From NCBI GenBank assembly GCA_033032175.1, contig CM065309.1, positions 7,688,001 through 7,752,000 of the forward strand: 64,000 bases of DNA, in the 5' to 3' direction. Within the stretch, counting starts at the first letter, position 1; every line of letters starts with the position of its first letter. Below the pieces are notes generated by a model, which had not been told where the DNA came from, searched no databases, and was given only the letters and a program-made list of their open reading frames with translations. The position numbers and the translations under genes were made by a program. Of the stretch, positions 20,612 to 34,571 are shown one piece after another. The stretch is from Saturnia japonica (lineage: Eukaryota; Arthropoda; Insecta; Lepidoptera; Saturniidae).

Positions 20612-23434
20612 GTCGGGGAAAAAGTTTCTTCGTATTTTATATGAAAACTCAAGACATTTTTTTCAAACGTTATTTACAGTATTTATGTGCCGTTTTGTTC
20701 GATGACTTTCTGCCATTTTGTAGAGATCATACATGATCCTGTAGTGTGAGGTCAGTGCTATATGGTGGATGCACTAGCACCTCCCAGCCAAACTCTCTTA
20801 ATTTTTGCTGAGTGGTTGATCAATTCTGGCCGCTTTCTCTCAACTGCTTCCTTTAATCTCATCTGTTGTTGGCAGTAGAGATCTGAATCAATGGATTTGC
20901 CGAGCGGTAAAAGCTCATAATGCCGTCGTATTTACAGTCCCACCATACACACAGCATCACCTTATTTCAAGTTAGCCCAGGTTTAGCCACAGTCTTCCCG
21001 TGTCATCCGGCATATTGAGGAAGCGGGGCCGACATTTTCTGACGGACAGTTCGGCTTCCGGAGAGGGTGCTCAACGCCAGATGCCCTCTTCCACCTGAAG
21101 AGCCTGTCTGCGGGGGTGACCGGAGGTGGAGGTAGGTTGTTAACGGTGTCGCTCGACATCGATAGGCGCTCCGATATCACGGAGTGTCTTCGTACCTGCG
21201 GCGGCCATTGGAGGACTACATCCAGAGTAGGGTGGTCGCCTACGTGGACGGGCGAGGGACTATCGTCCGACGAGATGTGAGGTGTGGCGTTCCACAGGGG
21301 TCGGTGTTGGGGCCGCTCCTGTGGAACATGGTCTACGACTGGGTGCTCCGCGTAGCGCTCTCTCCGGGGGTGCGCATAATCTGCTACGCGGATGACATCC
21401 TAGTCGTGGCCCAGGGGGCCAACTGGGGAGAAGTTACGCGCCTGGCCACGGTGGGAGTGTCCCTCGTAGTCAGGCGTATAGGATTGTTGGGCCTCAGGGT
21501 GGCGGTAGAGAAAACCGAGGCCCTACTGTTCCACGGGCCCATTAAAGTCCCATTTTAAGAGACTCGAACCGCGGTTGGTGGGAGCGGCGGCGGCTCTTGG
21601 TCGGCTCCTCCCGAATTTGGGAGGGCCGGGCGCGAGCTGCCGCCGCTTATTTCAGGGAATTGTGCGAAGCATGGCCGTCTTTGGGGCTCCAATCTGGGTG
21701 TATGCTCTCAGCGCCACAAACAGACGTGTGCTGCGTGCAGCACAGCGCGTGGTGGCGCTGAGAGCCATCCGTGGTTACAGATCAGTGTCCGCGGGGGCGG
21801 CCTTTGTGTTCGCCGGCTTCCCGCCGTAGGAGTTGGAGGCGGAGATGCTCGCCGCCGTGTATAGGGACATGGCGGCGAGGAGGGAAAGAAGGGAGCCTCC
21901 AGCTCCCACAGAGGTAGCCAACATGAGAAGGGCCCTAAAGGAGGGGGTAATTAGGAGATGGGGGGAGGACCTGGCGGACGCGTGTTATGGTAAATATACC
22001 ATAGACGCCGTCCGCCCGGTCCTAAGAGAGTGGTGTAGGAGGGAGCATGGCTCCCTCACGCTTAGACTGGTGCAGGTACTGTCCGGACATGGTTGTTTCA
22101 GATGGTACCTGCACTGGATCGCAAGGAGGGAGGCGAACACTGTGTGTCATGAGTGCGGTGCTGCCACTGACAGCGCGTAGCACACTCTTTCTGAGTGTGT
22201 TGCGTGGGAGAGTCAGCGCCGGGTTCTGACCGCGGTGGTAGGAGGGGACCTCTCGCTCCCGAGTGTGGTTAGCGCCATGCTTGGCAGTGAGAGGTCGTGG
22301 GAGGCGGTGGCCTCCTTCTGCGAAGAAGTAATGTCGCAGAAGGAGGCAGCGGAGAGTGCACGCGAAGATGATCCTCTGAGCGGTCCTCTCCGCCAAAGAC
22401 GAACGGGCGGCAGGAGGAGGCGATTCATCCGCCAACTCCCACCGCCTTAGCCGAGCCAGGGAAGACGGGGGGGGGCGTCTTTCCATTGCACAGGTTCGGC
22501 CGTTTGTGGGAGACAGTTAGTGTTGTACCGAATTAGTTCCCTTTGTGGTGGACCGGCAGTAGTAGCTGTGCCTGCCGCCGGAGCGACGTGGTTGAATGCA
22601 ACCGCGAGCCCATGTTGCCCCTCTAAGGCGACTGAAGTACACCATGGAGTTTTAGTGAGTAAGAGTCTCACATAACAACTCGTCCCCCCCCCCCCCCCGG
22701 GCGGGTGTGTACCCATGACGGGTTTCTCCAAGTTAAAAAAAAAAGGTTTAGCCACAGTCTGTGAAACCTGGCCCACCTAAGACCAAGACCTTTTTCGCAC
22801 GTTCTTCTATTATGTGATTTACTTTTCATCGCCAGTTATCAATCTCTTCAAAAACGGCTCTCGGTTTCAATACGTCTCAATAATAAATCGCAAATAAATA
22901 CAAGAATCATTAGGTTTCTTTCAGTGAGCTCGTGTGGCACCCATTTATCGAGCTTTTTGATATAGCCAGCTTTCTTCAAATGGGTTAAAACTGTTTTGTG
23001 GTCATTTTCCAGTTCTTCAGCTACATCGTAACTACCGATATGCCGATCTCGCTCCATTTTTTAAAAAATGGCGTCCATTTTATTCGTAAAAGGGCAACCA
23101 GAGCGAGGTGCATCTTTAATATCAAAATTTCCAGACTGAAAACGTTTGAACCAGCTTTGTGCTACTCTTACTGACACTGCATAAACATCACAATTTTTTT
23201 CGCTGCTTGAATTGCATTTTTGCCTTTTTGTAATAATATTTTAAAATTTAACGAAATTCTTCATTAGATTATCTCATTTTTACAGAAAAAAAAAAGAAAA
23301 AAAGCGGGAAACAACTTTTTTATTTGTATTTTTAATGTTACCAAAACCAGCCAGATACAAAGAGTACAGCCAAAGAAATTTTATAACAAATTTATACCTA
23401 CGTTATGCGAAAACACTTTTTCCCCGACTCATTA
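20612..23434 (-). mobile_element. mariner-like transposon relic A2, split by an R1-type insertion
   Basis: Same insertion as relic A1, with ends GGTCGGGGAAAAAGTTTCTT and, reversed, GAGTCGGGGAAAAAGTGTTT. An R1-type LINE occupies 20996-22744. The remaining minus-strand transposase piece (22848-23057) retains [17 protein letters not shown]. Inactive. Confidence 0.8.
20996..22744 (+). mobile_element. R1-clade LINE, 5'-truncated, with target-site duplication
   Basis: Plus-strand insertion starting inside the RT (GQFGFRRGCSTPDALFHL) and running through GVPQGSVLGPLLWN and YADDILVVAQ (21184-21558). A C-terminal part follows (21575-22180), with stops at about 21826 and 22178 inside the Cys/His motif. 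It has a 3' UTR with a 15-17 base C-run (about 22684-22698) and a 10-base A tail (22735-22744). A perfect 16-bp duplication, GGTTTAGCCACAGTCT, flanks it (20980-20995 and 22745-22760). Related to but distinct from the element at 18217-20405. Confidence 0.9.
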
Positions 23435-23686
23435 CATAGGTATAACAAGTTAAAAGATCCACGGTAGGCAATCTATGTATCTGAAATGTGATATTTTATA
23501 TCAAGCGTTTAGATCCTAAACTACAAGAATCACTTTGTTCTATTTAAGTGACAGCGAAGTTCCATTTTCCATTCTTAGTAATACGCATTTTAAACGAAGA
23601 AATGATTTACACAACCCCGCAGAATCAGTTTCAACTTGAATAATACTTTTTGTTAATCAACAATTGCAGAAGTTGGTAACTATAGT

Positions 23687-23917
23687 CCTCATAAGAAAGC
23701 TCAAGGGAAATGGAGAGGGATATGCTTAGAGTTTCTCTAGGTGATCGAACAAGAAATGAGGAGATCTGCAGGAGAATCAAATTTAGCGACATAGCTCTAA
23801 GAATAGCTACGTAGCTCGAAGAACAGAACGTTCGAGTACCGAGGCCATTGTGGCAATCTTTGAGGAACCCATGTCCAACAGTGGACGCCTTTCGACTGAA
23901 AACATGATGGCGATGAA
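23687..23917 (+). mobile_element. RTE-type LINE, 3' scrap (duplicate of 9297-9525)
   Basis: Same fragment as in serpin A, with a few substitutions and a degenerate ATGATGGCGATG end. It shows that the insertion predates the gene duplication. Confidence 0.7.
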
Positions 23918-25960
23918 TGAACACTGCATATTTGTTAATTTAATTTAATTTAAATATTTTACTAATATAAAAATAAACATTATTTTAAACATTATGACTT
24001 GTCTCAAAAAAGCAACAACATGATATTTTACTTGTATGTGACACATGTGTTTAAATCCGGAATTGTAATGATTATTATGAGTACATTTTATAAAATACAC
24101 GATAGGTCCCGACTGACAGACAGATTGTACCCGTCTGGGTAGTGATCACCAACACCATACATCAGGTATAATGTCCACAATAGTGGCACGCTTAGGCGTG
24201 TCGCATTCCGGGACCAGTCGGTGTATATCCAGTTATTAAGCTGAATGGTAGGGATCTGTAGCAGTCTGGACCCATTATAATGTCTCTCTTTTTGCTATTC
24301 GCGTTTCGGGATCAGCTCATCCATATCCCATTACCGAGAGGCTTTCAGATTACCAATCTCTCGATCGTCGCTTATATTTCTAGAATATATTGTGCTTGCC
24401 ATAATCTACAAAACAGTAAAAAAAAAAACGAGCAAACCAGGATCAACATTTTTATCATTTAAACTATTAAAATTGACTAATGTCATTAATGTGAAATTTC
24501 AATGTAATTCAACTTATCTATAATTATTCACCGATCGATAAACTTATCGATGGCTTAACAAACTAATCAAAAAAATCGAAGCTTCATGTTTAAATTCAAG
24601 TAGGTATTCAAGAACATTAATAAATATAATAATATCTGATATTTTCTTTAGAAAGTCATCAAAGCAAACCCAGATAAAAGTATCGTACTGTCTGCTTTCT
24701 CCGTCTTATCACTGTTAGCTCTGCTGGCTTTAGCCTCTGTTGGAGAATCACATGACGAGATTCTTAGGGCTATCCACCTTCCCGATGATAACGTGGTAAG
24801 TACAATATCTACTATTTTAGTTTAAATCTTAAACTAATTTTAAATTTCATTTTCCAAGGTACCTGTAAATACAATAACCCAATAAAATTTTAATAAAACG
24901 CAGTATTTCAAAATTACTAATCTACAAATAAATAACCGATATGTTGTAATTATAGCCTCACAGTTTATTCATTCAAGAAGGTAAGGACAATATAGCCCTG
25001 CCCAGAAAGCAAACTTTGACTAATAAATTTTATGGTTTGATTTGAATTATTATATTAAATTTCATATAAAACGTTCGGGATACGTTTACATAAATAAATA
25101 TGGAGGCACAATTTCAAACTGAACAAACTTGTATTGTGGTAACTAAAAAGCTGACATAATATACAATATTCAAACACCCAAGCATACAACTGGCTACTAT
25201 GCACATCACACAAAGACAGTCATGTGCAAGGATGTAATCCGCGACCTCTCGGCTAAACAGGTAGGGCTTACTACCACTGCACACGAAGTCCGTCTAGTTA
25301 CAATAGTAATGCCTAAATATTTAATATTTATTTGCAGACTAAAGCGGTATTTACTGATATACACAGCAAATTGAGATCTGCTAAAGGAATTGAACTCAAA
25401 ATAGCTAATAAAATATACATCGCTGACAAATATAAATTAAACGATGAATTTGCTGCTCAGACCAAAGACATGTTTAACTCAGAAGTTGAAAATTTAAATT
25501 TTGGTGAAAGCCAAGAAGCAAGCCAAAACTATAAACACCTGGGTGAGACAATTAACTTACGTTACATTTTGAATTTAAACTTTATTAAAACTAAAACACA
25601 TACATCATTCAAGATTGAATGACAGATATAATTGTTGTTGTACCCACAAATAATCAATTATTTTCAAATATAAAACAAACTCTGTAGTATGTAAACTCTT
25701 AATTTATTATTCAATAATCTCCATCATTATCAAGGTCAGTTTGCTATCTTACTTGCAAATTTTCAATCCCCCTCTTAGAGAAATCCAGGGTGTGTGAAGA
25801 AAAATATGACTAAGTAATAAACTTGGTATAGTAGTTGACAGAGAAAGCCATTACTTGGAATGTTTTATATTATCAAATAGAACCAATTTTTCATCTTGCA
25901 ACAAAGTTTACGTATGTAAATAATGCAAAGATGAACTGTAACTTTTCAGTGTACTACTGT

Positions 25961-27206
25961 GTCAAAAAAGTACCGGGAAAAAATCAGTAATACACAAAAT
26001 GTTAGTTATTCATCTAAATTTATTTTATCGCCTTCAAAGTATGCTTCCTCAGAAACGATACACTTACGCGAACGAATAATCCTATGATCAAAACATTTTT
26101 TAAAGGCATTTTTCCGTAATTGAGTTTAGTTCTCGTCGCGAATTCCCCTTTATGTCTTCTGCCAAATGAAAACGGGTGCACGGAGTGATAATTTGAGTTT
26201 AGGAAAAAGAAAGAAGTCTGCTGGAGCCATATCTGGTGAATAAGGTGGTTGCTCGATAGTATTTGTTAAGTTTTTGGTCAAAAATTTGGTCACAATGATG
26301 GCCTTGTGCGAAGGTACATTACCGTGGTGCAAAATCCAAAAAATTTCTTACCAGATTCTGGCGTTATTCGTCAAATTTGCTTTCGTAAACGCCGCATAAT
26401 GCTCAAATAATATATTTTATTTCCTGTTTGATCTTACGGTAAGAATTCCGAGTGAACAGTCTACATGACTTTGACTTTTGATCGACTTTGGCGTGGTTTT
26501 TATGGTTTTGGTTCAGTTGGAAGGCACCACTCCAAAGTTTGTTAACTAGTTTGCATGTCAAACTCGTAAACCCACATCTCGTCACCAGTAACAATGCATT
26601 TCATGAATGTTGGGTTGGAATTGACTCGTTCTAGCACGTCCTCAGCGACTCCTATGCGATTGAGTTTTTGGAAAAAATTCAGGTCTCTTTGGACTAGCTG
26701 AGCGGCAACATGTTCCATAACCAAGTGATTATTTAAAATGATACGGATCGACACCTGAGATGCAGAAAGTTCAGCGGCTATCTCTTTCAAACTTGAATGA
26801 GGATTCACAGGCACTATTCCTTCAATATTTGCGACGTTAACTTCAGTTGAAAAAGTTGATGACCTACCTGGGTGAGGTAAATCTTCCAGTATATCTTAAC
26901 CGCATTTGAACGCTTTGTACCACTCATAAGCACGTGTTATTGATAAAGTCGATACACCGTAAGATTTAGAACAATTTTAGAATTTTAATAATTTAAGACA
27001 AACTCTTTGTTTGATATTTTTGTTCATTATGAAATTCGCAATACACCCTAGATATGATCTTACAAAAACAGCACTATCTAATCTAAATGACAGATGCAAC
27101 TCAAACTTTGGGCCAAAATGAAAAACATTTGTGTCTATATTTAAAAAAAAAAAGAATTTGTGACCATAAACAAACCATTCATTCCCAATACTTTTTTGAC
27201 TGAATG
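25961..27206 (-). mobile_element. mariner-like transposon relic C2
   Basis: Duplicate of relic C1 with the same ends. Its longest minus-strand piece (26542-26814) keeps [19 protein letters not shown] second piece (26150-26332) keeps [11 protein letters not shown] and [20 protein letters not shown], the regions around the second and third catalytic residues. Confidence 0.8.
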
Positions 27207-28909
27207 TATAATTTAATTTTACACATTTGTTTATAGATAGGAATATACTGTATTATATAATATATATTCTATTTCCTGAAATAGGTTGAGGAACACACCA
27301 ATCAACGTATCAAAAATTTGGTAGATCCTATGTCATTGAGCTATGACACACGCTCTGTTCTCGTTAATGCTATTTACTTCAAGGTATGCATTATTTCCCT
27401 ATTTATTATGAACTCTGCAAATATATAATTTGTTACAATTGAGTGTATTTGTATTGAAAGTCTCTTGTAAATAATTAAAAGTTGTCTCGATTGTGATTTC
27501 GGATAAGCAAACTGTTGGATTTAAAAATAAACAGCAGAGAACTAATATAAAATTCCCATAAAGTTCCAATGGCGCGGCGGCAATTTCTATTTTATTAAAT
27601 TAAATTTGTCCATACAATTAACAAAGTTCTCTCGTCATATATCATGTTTGTTTCATACCATTTTCTTTATTTTATGGAGTTTTGTCATGGCATTCGTTTA
27701 TTTTTATATATTATCATTTTTATAGGGAATTTGGAAATACAAATTTGAAAAAGAATTGACCAAAAACCGCCCGTTCCACGTTAACAAAGCCAAAACTATA
27801 GAACTCCCTACTATGTTCACACATGGAGATTATGCGTACGGAGAAAATCCCGAACTTGATGCTAAGGTAATGTTGTGTAAAATGTTTTATCATTATTTCA
27901 TCAATTCATCTTCATTTATAGAAGGTTAAATATTTCAAATCTTGGTTATGGTTAAATAGCAGTTTAAAAAATAAAATATTGGAATTATTATGTTAAAACT
28001 TTTTTATATATTTTATAACAATTTATTGTAGTAAATAAAAATTTTAAAGTCTAGTTGTATTTTTCAGCTTATCGAAATACCTTATGAAGGTGAAGAATCA
28101 TCATTCCTCATTGTACTCCCAAACAACGTTGACGGTCTCAATGAACTTGAGGATAAACTTAAAAACCCAAACGTTTTTGAAAAACTATGACAAGAAATGT
28201 TCAAAACTGAAGTCGATCTTTACATTCCTAAATTTAAAATTGAAACTACTACAGATCTTATACCGATTTTGCAAAACGTAAGCGAAATTATAATATTTAA
28301 AGTGGTGAAATTATAATTAAATGTGGGTTGTTTGTTTTTATACTAATTATGTCACTACTACTTAGACCCTAAGGGAAACAGTAACGGTGATAAGTGATGC
28401 GCGTTCAAACAAGAAAAAATAACGATTTTGGCACAATAATAAATAAATAACTCTGTAGTTATGTCTGTATGTAATATTTTTTCCTAAGTTTCATGATGGA
28501 CATACAAAACTACCTAAAAAATATTACTACCTCAAAAATTGCTTGAAATCCAAAAAAAAATTTACCAAAATATTCTTGGCAGATTTTGATGACATTTTGT
28601 ACACGGGAAGTATAAATATTTTATAATTAATGGGTTACAAGCATTTTTAGAAATAGCAAATTTTATAGCCGGGGACGCATATGTCGATCCAAAATAGATA
28701 GTATTTTATTTTTGGCTTTCTGTTTATGTTGGCAATATTGCCTATGTCAAGTTGTGATGATTGGCCTATAAGGATTGTGAAAAATGATTGTAGAAATATG
28801 TAAAAAAAAATTAATAATTCTGAACCAATTTTCATGATAATTATACTTCCCATCCTCAATTATCAATCAATTGATATTTTTTAATTGATAAAATATATGA
28901 ATTGTCAAT

Positions 28910-30240
28910 AATATGATTAAAAATAAAATCACGAGAGGATTGATTTGAATGATATTTTATATCTAGAGAATATTTTACATTCCAAGTTTACCTAGAAAGG
29001 TGTTTCTCATTTTTTAAGATACAGAGCAAACTCGGTCGCCATGATATTGTACATATTAATAAATACAGATAATGATAATATTAGGTCTATACATATGAAA
29101 TTGGCGTTTTGTTGTACTGGCTACTTTGATCTCAAATATTTGGCGTTTGTTTAGGAATTCAAATTGTATTTTATTTCAAATTTAGTTTTGTGTATTTGTA
29201 TTTCGAATTTAGTGATTCATTTGTTTTCGTACCATTTGATTTTTCTTTGAAATCGTTCTTCTCACAAAATGTAAATATAAAATATCGAATTATTTAAAAA
29301 TATGAGTTCCACTATGGCATCAGCACTGTAGAAACAGCTCGAAGCATTAATGATGTATATGGGGAAGCTACTGTAAAAGAAAGAACGGTATGTTTTTGGT
29401 TCCTACGTTTCCGTTTTGAAAATTTTGACCAACAAAAAAACCTCTGGACGGCCGAAACCCTTGTTCATAATGAATAATTATAAGTGATCGTGGAAGCGAA
29501 TCCATCAAAAACCACGTCAGAGGTAGCGGCAGGCTTCGGTGTGAGTGATAATATAATTTTAATTCACTTGAAACAAATTGGAAAAGTGAAAAAGCTCAAA
29601 AAATTAGTACCGCACGAATTGAATGAAGCACACCAACAAACACGCATTGAGTGCTGCATTACATTACTTAACTGTCAAAATAACGAAGTAATTTTGAATA
29701 GTATTGTGATGAAAAATGGATCCTTTACAATAATCGGAAATGCTCATCACAAAGGTTGAACAAGTCAAATCCTGTTCAAAGCGAAAGTCGACTCAGAAAA
29801 AGGTACTGTTGAGTGTTTAGTGAACCAGTGCTGATGTCATACAGTAAAACTTCCTGTAATATAGCCATATGATAACTGCCTATCTGTATTGTCAACAATT
29901 GCAAGCTATGATGGAAAAGCTAGCTGTTAAACAACCGAGACTGGTCAATCTCTTTAGTCCACTGCTACTTCTGGACAATACTAGACCCCATACTTCACGA
30001 CAGATGGTCGTTAAATTAGAGGAACTATGGTTAGAATGTCACCGACACTCACTATACTCCCCGGACCTTGTTCCAACAGATTACCACTTTTTTCTGAATT
30101 TGGACAATTTCTTGCAATGAAAAGAATTCAATTTCGATTAGACAATCCAAACCGCCTTCAAAGGTTTTATTAATTCTCGCACCCACAATTTTTTGAGCAA
30201 TTGAATTAATAATGGCTAATAATAATATCTATAAAATGGC
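28910..30240 (+). mobile_element. mariner-like transposon B1 in serpin B intron
   Basis: An insertion absent from serpin A. Plus-strand remains include the helix-turn-helix part (29484-29700), the motif DEKWILYNNRKCS (29710-29750) in another frame, and LLDNTRPHTSR with YSPDLVPTDYHFF (29869-30117). The frame is broken several times. Its left end resembles the right end of the minus-strand copy near 44300. Exact termini were not resolved. Confidence 0.75.
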
Positions 30241-30456
30241 AAAAGTGTATAGATTGATTGATTGATTAAATATATAATTTCATAATATTTTTAATTTTTC
30301 CATATAAAACGCCAATTTGTAAGGACCTAATAATATATAGACATTATCACTAACCTCGGCTGTAAGAATTGAGATATGATAAGAAGATAATGTAATTTAT
30401 CCAATGACTACTTACGGTAAAATTTGGTTGATTTTACAAGGTTTATTGTTTTTAAT

Positions 30457-33365
30457 GGATCCTTTACGATAATTGGAAATGCTCATCACAAAGAACTGGC
30501 CCTGGCAACATATAATAATCGCACTTTGAGGACTGACGAGAAGATTGTCGAGCTGGCAGAGGAAATAGACAATTTACGCTGGGATCTTATAGGAATATCA
30601 GAAGTCCGAAGAGAGGGTGAGGACACGATAATCATGAAATCCGGTAACTTGTTCTATTACAGGGAGGGCGACCAACAGTCCCTAGGTGGTGTCGGGTTTA
30701 TCGTCCGGAAGTCTCTCATTAACAACATCGTGACCATTGACAGTGTGTCGAGCAGGGTAGCGTACCTGATACTCAGAATATCCAAAAGATATTCGTTGAA
30801 GGTCATACAGGTTTACGCACCGACCTCGGCACACCCTGATGATGAAGTGGAGGTTTTGTATGAGGACATTAGTAGGGCCATACATACCTCGAAAACCCAC
30901 TTCACTGTTGTAATGGGAGACTTTAACGCAAAGCTGGGCAAAAGAGATGGTGAAGAGTTGGGAGTGGGGCAATTTGGTTATGGGCAACGGAACCCTAGGG
31001 GCCAGAGGTTGGCCGATTTTATGGAGAAAAAGGGACCCTTTATGATGAACTCTTTCTTCCAGAAGCCACCTCATAGGAAATAGACCTGGATGAGCCCCGA
31101 TGGTTCCACGAAAAATGAAATAGACTTCATCATGACCACGAAGAGACAAATATTCAATGATGTCACTGTGATCCACAGAGTGAAAACCGGCAGTGATCAC
31201 CGAATGATTAGAGGCACATTGAATATCAATCTAAAAATAGAAAGGTCTCGCCTGATGAAGTCTACGCTCCGACCCTCTAATGCTCAACTCCAAAACCCCG
31301 AGAGCTTTCAACTCGAATTGAAAAACCAATTCGATTGCCTAGATAGTTGCGTCTCCGTAGATAATATTAGTAATAAGCTGGTAGACACTGTCCATGCGGT
31401 TGGGTCCAAGTTCTTTAAAACTCACCGTAGCAATAGGACTCAAAAGATATGAGATCAAACCTGAAAACTCATGGCAGATCGGCGTGGTATGGCGCTGCAG
31501 TCTTCCGATGACGCTAAGTCCTATAGGCAGCTCAATAATAATAATAGATCTATTCATAAATCCTTGAGACACGATGTCTGGTCTTACAATACCAATAGTA
31601 TTAAAGAGACGATAGAGGGGAATAAAGACTCCAAAGTGTTCGCAAGGAATACATCTATTGGGCAGAGCCAGTTGACGAAGCTGAAAATGGATGATGGCAG
31701 CGTAGCGTCCACCAAGCCAGAGGTATTAAGGGAGATCGAAAGGTTCTATGGGCAGTTATATACCTCGTCAACTAAGCCTGTTACCTGCCCGGCTAAACAT
31801 CCGAGAGCCGGGCTGACCCGACACTATACCGAAGATATCCCCGACATCATCCTGTACGAGATTAGGATGGCCCTTAAGCAGCTTAAGAACAACAAGGCGC
31901 CGGGTGATGACGGAATTACATCAGAGCTTCTTAAAGCGGGTGGAACACCGGTACTTAAGGTCCTGCAGAAGCTCTTTAATTCCGTTATACTCGAGGGTAA
32001 AACGCCGGAAACGTGGGGCGGCAGCGTGGTGGTCTTGTTCTTCAAGAAAGGTGATAAAACCTTATTGAAGAACTATCTGCCCATCTCGTTGCTGAGCCAT
32101 GTTTATAAGCTGTTTTGGAGGGTCAACACGAATCGTCTCGAGCACAAGTTTGATGACTTCCAGCCTCCCGAACAAGCCGGATTCCGAAAAGGCTTTAGCA
32201 CTGTAGACCACATCTATACGCTGCGGCAGATTATACAGAAGACTGAGGAGTATAATCTGCCTTTATGCTTAGCGTTCGTGGACTACGGAAAAAGCCTTTG
32301 ATTCGGTCGAAACCTGGGTAGTGTTGCAGTCTCTCCAGCGGTGCCATATTGACTATCGATATATCGAAGTGTTGAAGTGCTTGTACAACAACGCCACCAT
32401 GTCGGTCCGAGTACAGGAGCAGTGCACGAAGGCTATTACTTTGAGAAGAGGCGTTAGACAGGGAGACGTAATATCTCCGAAACTGTTTACCGCAGCTCTA
32501 GAGGACGCCTCAAGCTCCTGGAATGGCAAGGACTCGGCATCAATGTCAATGGTGAGTACATCACTCATCTTCGATTTTCTGACGACATCGTAGTAATGTC
32601 AGAATCGCTGGAAGATCTTGGCACAATGCTCGACGGCCTCGACAAAGTTTCTCAACAGGTGGGCCTTAAAATGAACATGGACAAGACGAAAATCATGATG
32701 AATGTCCATGTGGTGCCCACCCCAGTATCAGTTGGGAACTCTTGTCTAGAAGTTGTTGAAGAATATGTCCACCTGGGACAAACAGTCCAGTTAGGTAGGC
32801 CCAACTTTGAAAAAGAGGTTAGTCGACGAATCCAACTCGGCTGGGCAGCGTTCGGGAAACTGCGCGACGTCTTCTCGTCCAAAATACCTCAGTGCCTCAA
32901 GACGAAAGTCTTTGACCAGTGTGTGTTGCCAGTGATGACATACGGTACAGAGTCGTGGTCGCTCACTGTGGGCCTCATAAGAAAGCTCAAGGTCGCTCAG
33001 CAAGCTATGAAGAGGGCTACGCTTGGTTTTTCTCTACGAGATCAAATAAAAAATGAGGAGATCCGTAGACAAACTAAGGTAACCGACATAGCCAAAAGGA
33101 GAAGCAAGTTGAAGTGGCAGTGGGCGGGGCACATAGTTCGGAGAACTGACGGCCGTTGGGGCAGAAAGGTTTTCGAGTGGAGACCACGCACCGGAAAGCG
33201 CAGCGTAGGACAGCCCCCCACTAGATGGAAAGACGACATAATAAAGGTCGCTGGGAGCCGTTGGTGCAGGCCGCACAAGATCGGTCGCTCTGGAGATCTA
33301 TGGGGGAGGCCTATGTTCAGCAGTGGTCGTCCTGCGGCTAAAATTATGATGATGATGATGATGAC
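30457..33365 (+). mobile_element. RTE-clade LINE with (ATG)n tail and a mariner-derived 5' end
   Basis: Endonuclease domain at 30494-31200 (DLIGISEVRREGED, TVVMGDFNAKLGK, GSDHRMI); RT at about 31700-32650 (NNKAPGDDGITSELLK, QAGFRKGFSTVDH, GVRQGDVISPKLF, FSDDIVVMSES); C-terminal part to about 33290; then a GATGATGATGATGATGATG tail. Flanked by TGTTTTTAAT (30447-30456 and 33366-33375). Dead: nonsense TAG at 31081-31083, a one-base insertion in RT motif A near 32287, and a frameshift near 32510. The first about 37 bases come from a mariner transposase, not an RTE. Confidence 0.88.
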
Positions 33366-34571
33366 TGTTTTTAATTGTTATTTATTATAAAACATTTTTT
33401 TTTCTTTTTACAGATGAATATAAAAAAAATATTTGTACCTGCACAAGCTAATTTAGTTAATTTATTGGAACGCACTGAAGAACTTTTCGTCGGTGACGCT
33501 ATACAAAAAGCTTTTATCGAAGTAAATGAAGCCGGTGCCGAAGCAGCCGTTGCTAATAGTAAGTATGCAACTACAATAAATACACTGTACTTAAGTGCCT
33601 TGATAGTCTCAACAAGATTATCTAAAGACAATAATTATATTAATAAATTGGAAGACAATTTCGCAAAAATTACCATACTTGTCCAAAAGTCGTAAGTTTA
33701 AAAGTGATAGATCTAGCTTTTATTTAAAAACTATGAGTGACGGTATAACTTATTCATCATACATAAACGAAATAAGTGAGATATTTGCCTTTTGCTTCTC
33801 ATCTGTCCATGTTTTAGGTCCTATTGCACATGTTGACAGTTCGATAATTTTTTAAAGTCTGGCTGGAAATAGTCTTAACCTAACTTCTACCTTTAGTCGA
33901 CTAAAAACAATCAGCAACAAATCTGTCCTAATCAAGGTGCTGGAGCTATTAGGACACAAAAAGGGACATTTTACCTAAAAGATTTAAATACTTTAAAGTA
34001 GACTCAGCGGAAAATCATTGAACCTTCAAAATTGATTTAACATCACAGCTACTTAAATTGTTTAAATTTCAGGTTCTCTTGCGTCCTCCTTGGTACTGCA
34101 CCACACCAGTATGCCCACCAGAGAGATTGACTGTCTTAGGGACAAGTTCTCCTATTCCCAGTTTCTGTAAAATATTACGTACTGTTACACACAGAAAGCG
34201 TTCATGAAAATTCTTAACTAAAGACATATTATTGAAATAACATCCGATAATTTTTACGTCAATGCAACAAGTTCGTGAGTCTATTTAAAAAAAAATTAGA
34301 AATACTAAACTTCATATTCGAAAATAATTAATAGTCGGTTTCAATAATAGTGATTCTATTATAGTCGTTATCACGTAAATTTCAATTCATTATTTCTTTT
34401 TCTTTTGTACTTACTTTGCACAGCCTAATTTCCTAATTTCACTGCAGCAGTTGTCAGGATGTATTATCATAATATTGTAAAATGTAGCTACACAATTTTT
34501 CAAGACTGTGTCGCAATCAGTTTCCAAGAATCACCTCCATGTTTGTAATTATTATAATTTAACCATTACAG

